Below are positions 61,493-64,000 of a stretch of DNA of 64,000 nucleotides, piece by piece. Both the position numbers and the translations under genes were made by a program. Source of the DNA: Sphingomonadales bacterium (GTDB lineage Bacteria; Pseudomonadota; Alphaproteobacteria; Sphingomonadales; Sphingomonadaceae); NCBI GenBank assembly GCA_028871475.1, contig JAGWMZ010000004.1, positions 1 to 64,000 on the forward strand. The letters run 5' to 3'. The notes beneath the pieces were generated by a model, which saw nothing but the letters and a program-made list of their open reading frames with translations, was not told where the DNA came from and searched no databases. How positions within the stretch are numbered: position 1 is the stretch's first letter; every line of letters starts with the position of its first letter.

Positions 61493-61924
61493 TCAGGAAA
61501 AACGAAAAGCGGCGCCGAGCGTCAGCGCCAGGCCAAGCAGCAGGGTGGCCAGCGCCCAGCCCTTCTGGAAACGGCCCAGCGCGCGAGGCCAGAGGTGGGA
61601 ATAGAGGTCGCAGGCAGCCATGATGATCAGCGCCTCGATGATCATGAGGAGACCCAGCGCCTTCATGACGCGGGCAAGCCAGTCATCGGGCCCCCAGGGG
61701 TTGGCTAGCAACAGCACGGCGCCGATCGCGATCTCGACGAGGCCGCAGAGCATCTGCTGCATCGGGCTGCCGGTCAGTTCCCTGACCATGGTCTGCCATA
61801 GGCCGGGGCGGCGCAGCGCGCCGATTCCCACCGCGATCAACACGAGACCCATCAGCAGCGCGCTCCACGCCGTGGGGTCAAGCCAGACTGTCTGCATGAG
61901 GTCTCTCCCTCCAATGCCGGTCAC
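61493..61924 (-). CDS. Small multi-pass membrane protein of unknown function
   Basis: SALLMGLVLIAVGIGALRRPGLWQTMVRELTGSPMQQMLCGLVEIAIGAVLLLANPWGP...; about 4 TM; alternative start 61897. Lies between the TPP riboswitch and thiC. Confidence 0.8.
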   Translation of the reverse strand: MTGIGGRDLMQTVWLDPTAWSALLMGLVLIAVGIGALRRPGLWQTMVRELTGSPMQQMLCGLVEIAIGAVLLLANPWGPDDWLARVMKALGLLMIIEALIIMAACDLYSHLWPRALGRFQKGWALATLLLGLALTLGAAFRFS

Positions 61925-61984
61925 CTTGGGGTACGGGCGGAGGAAAAGCGGGCCGGATCGAATCTAAGGCTGTCACACCAGACC

Positions 61985-62080
61985 GGCACTCCCTCCCTAC
62001 GCCCGTATTAGCGGGTTCAGGTTCAGCGGGTCGCAGGGTGCAAAACCTGCCTCTCAGCCCATGCGGGCTCCCCGGGGAAA
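61985..62080 (-). promoter_or_regulatory. TPP riboswitch (THI element)
   Basis: Minus strand: GGGGAGCCCGCATGGGCTGAGAGGCAGGTTTTGCACCCTGCGACCCGCTGAACCTGAACCCGCTAATACGGGCGTAGGGAGGGAGTG; CTGAGAG, CTGAACCTGA, TAATACxxGCGTAGGGA signatures. Confidence 0.95.
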
Positions 62081-62208
62081 CTGGGTGCAGGATAGGCCTG
62101 TGTCGCTGGCTTGTCCAGTTCGCTTTGTCGCCCTTGCCCGCCCTGCCTGATGGGGAAGCAAACCCGATCGCTGCTTGCTGCCCCCAAGGCAAACACGTAA
62201 ACCGCCCT

Positions 62209-63492
62209 ATGATGAAGGGGCGCCACGCAGATATTGCCATCCTGGGGGGTGGTCTGGCCGGAGGTCTGACGGCGCTGGCGCTGGCGGCGCTGCGCCCCGA
62301 TCTGCGCGTGCTGGTGATCGAGGCCGGGCAGACCTGTGGCGGCAACCATATCTGGTCCTTTTTTGACAGTGATATCGCCAAAGAGGATCGCTGGCTCGTC
62401 GAACCCCTGCTCGTCGCCCGGTGGAGCAGCCACAGCGTGCGTTTTGCCCGAGGCGATCGCACGCTGCCGATCGGATATGCCTCGATCACCGGGACACAAC
62501 TCGACGCCGTGCTGGACAGCGTATTGCCGCAGGGGGCCATCCTGCGCGGCTGCCCGGTGGTTGCGGTCGGCCCCGGCCATGCTGAGCTGGCCGATGGACG
62601 GCGGATCGAGGCTGGCGCGGTGATTGACGCAAGGGGCGCCGGCCACTTCCCGGGGCTTGTCGGCGGCTGGCAGAAATTCGTCGGGCAAAGGCTGCGCACC
62701 GGGCCGCACGGGATCACCGCCCCCATCATCATGGATGCCACCGTCGCCCAGCATGACGGCTATCGCTTCATCTATGTGCTGCCGCTGAGCGATGACACGC
62801 TCTTTGTCGAGGACACCTATTATTCCTCAAGTCCCGCGATCGACCGCGATCGTCTGGCCGGGCGCATTGCCGATTATGTCCGCGCGCTTGGCCTCGCGGT
62901 CGATGTGATGGGCGAGGAGCAGGGTTGCCTGCCCGTGGTGGCCGGGGGCGATGGTGAGGCCTTTCTGAATGCCGGGGGGCAGAGCGGGGTGGCGCGCATC
63001 GGCGCGCGGGCGGGCCTGTTTCACCCGCTCACCTCCTATTCACTGCCCAGCGCCGTGACCATGGCGCTGGCCATCGCTCGCGCGTCGTCTTTCGCGCCCG
63101 AGGCGCTCACCGCTTTGTGTGAGCAGGCCGCGCGGCAGCATTGGCGCGCTGGCACCTATTTCCGCCTGCTGGCCCGCATGATGTTTGCCGCCGGCCCGCC
63201 GGACCAGCGCCATCGCATCTTCGCGCGTTTCTATGCGCAGGGCGAGGGGTTGATCGCCCGTTTCTACGCCGGGCGCATGACCATGTGGGACCGGGCCCGC
63301 CTGCTGATCGGCAAGCCACCCGTGCCGTTGCGCGGGGCCATGGCGGCGTTGCTGGGCGGCGGCGCACCGCTTGCCGCGCTGGGCGCGCCCGATGGATCTG
63401 CCTTGCCTCTTGATGCGCAGCCTCCCATGCGGGATATATCGGTTTCTGCTTCCCCGCCATCCGCATCCCTTGCCTCTGGAGAGCCTGCATAA
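62209..63492 (+). CDS. crtY: Lycopene beta-cyclase
   Basis: HADIAILGGGLAGGLTALALAALRPDLRVLVIEAGQTCGGNHIWSFFDSDI, YVLPLSDDTLFVEDTYYSSSP, GLFHPLTSYSLPSAV. Confidence 0.95.
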   Translation: MMKGRHADIAILGGGLAGGLTALALAALRPDLRVLVIEAGQTCGGNHIWSFFDSDIAKEDRWLVEPLLVARWSSHSVRFARGDRTLPIGYASITGTQLDAVLDSVLPQGAILRGCPVVAVGPGHAELADGRRIEAGAVIDARGAGHFPGLVGGWQKFVGQRLRTGPHGITAPIIMDATVAQHDGYRFIYVLPLSDDTLFVEDTYYSSSPAIDRDRLAGRIADYVRALGLAVDVMGEEQGCLPVVAGGDGEAFLNAGGQSGVARIGARAGLFHPLTSYSLPSAVTMALAIARASSFAPEALTALCEQAARQHWRAGTYFRLLARMMFAAGPPDQRHRIFARFYAQGEGLIARFYAGRMTMWDRARLLIGKPPVPLRGAMAALLGGGAPLAALGAPDGSALPLDAQPPMRDISVSASPPSASLASGEPA

Positions 63493-64000
63493 TGAAACGC
63501 GCCTGCATCATCGGCGCCGGCTTTGGTGGCCTGGCTCTGGCCATACGCCTGCAATCCGCGGGCATCGCCACGACGCTGGTGGAAGCGCGCGACAAGCCGG
63601 GCGGCCGCGCCTATGTGTGGCAGCGCGATGGCCACACCTTCGACGCCGGCCCCACCGTCATCACCGATCCGGCCTGCCTTGAGGAATTGTGGGCGCTGTC
63701 GGGCAACCGTCTGTCCGCCGATGTCGACCTCATGCCGGTGATGCCCTTTTACCGCCTGCACTGGAACGACGGCACCCATTTCGACTACTCTAATGATGAA
63801 GCCCAGCTGCGCGCCGAAATCGCCCGTGTGGCCCCGACCGATCTCGCCGGATATGAGGATTTCCTCGATTATGCCTCGGGCGTCTATCAGGAAGGCTATG
63901 TGAAGCTGGGCCATGTGCCCTTCCTCGATTTTTCCAGCATGGTGAAGGCGGCCCCCGCGCTGATCCGTTATCAGGCGTGGCGCAGCGTCTATTCCGTGGT
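63492..64000 (+). CDS. crtI: Phytoene desaturase, partial (runs off window end)
   Basis: MKRACIIGAGFGGLALAIRLQSAGIATTLVEARDKPGGRAYVWQRDGHTFDAGPTVITDPACLEELW; TAATG overlap with the crtY stop; not in the supplied ORF track. Confidence 0.95.
   Translation, partial: MKRACIIGAGFGGLALAIRLQSAGIATTLVEARDKPGGRAYVWQRDGHTFDAGPTVITDPACLEELWALSGNRLSADVDLMPVMPFYRLHWNDGTHFDYSNDEAQLRAEIARVAPTDLAGYEDFLDYASGVYQEGYVKLGHVPFLDFSSMVKAAPALIRYQAWRSVYSV

Overview
This 64-kb, GC-rich window looks chromosomal and alphaproteobacterial, most like a sphingomonad (Novosphingobium/Sphingomonas type). The assignment rests on gene content and order only. It carries about 56 supported genes, mostly core functions: rpmH-rnpA-yidD-yidC-engB, dapE, nth, dapB, dnaA, rpsT, mutM-ubiE-ubiB, coaBC-dut, trpS, murJ, secB-Tim44-mltA-Smr, pyrC, opgGH, thiC and crtY-crtI (crtI runs off the right edge). 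I saw no rRNA, tRNA, CRISPR array, transposase, phage gene or recognisable defence island. The main unexplained structure is a family of intergenic composite palindromes. Full copies are about 220 bp and have the layout A'-B'-centre-B-A, where A is the hairpin GCGAGGGC-GATG-GCCCTCGC and B is GCCTGCGGCGCGGCGATGCTGGCGC. About eleven full, half or solo copies plus one interrupted relic lie between positions 1 and 42.9 kb, and none were seen after that. Solo copies replace the GATG loop with a second palindrome (CTTGTCGC-NN-GCGACAAG). One relic appears to be interrupted by a 108-bp element with TTAGAGCG/CGCTCTAA ends. Other points worth following are a TPP riboswitch placed ahead of an unknown membrane protein and thiC, a TolC-family/adaptor/opgG/opgH gene string with no inner-membrane pump, a G11 tract upstream of a transporter start, and a 17-codon ORF with a strong Shine-Dalgarno between dnaA and rpsT. 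All calls come from reading the sequence; no database search was run.
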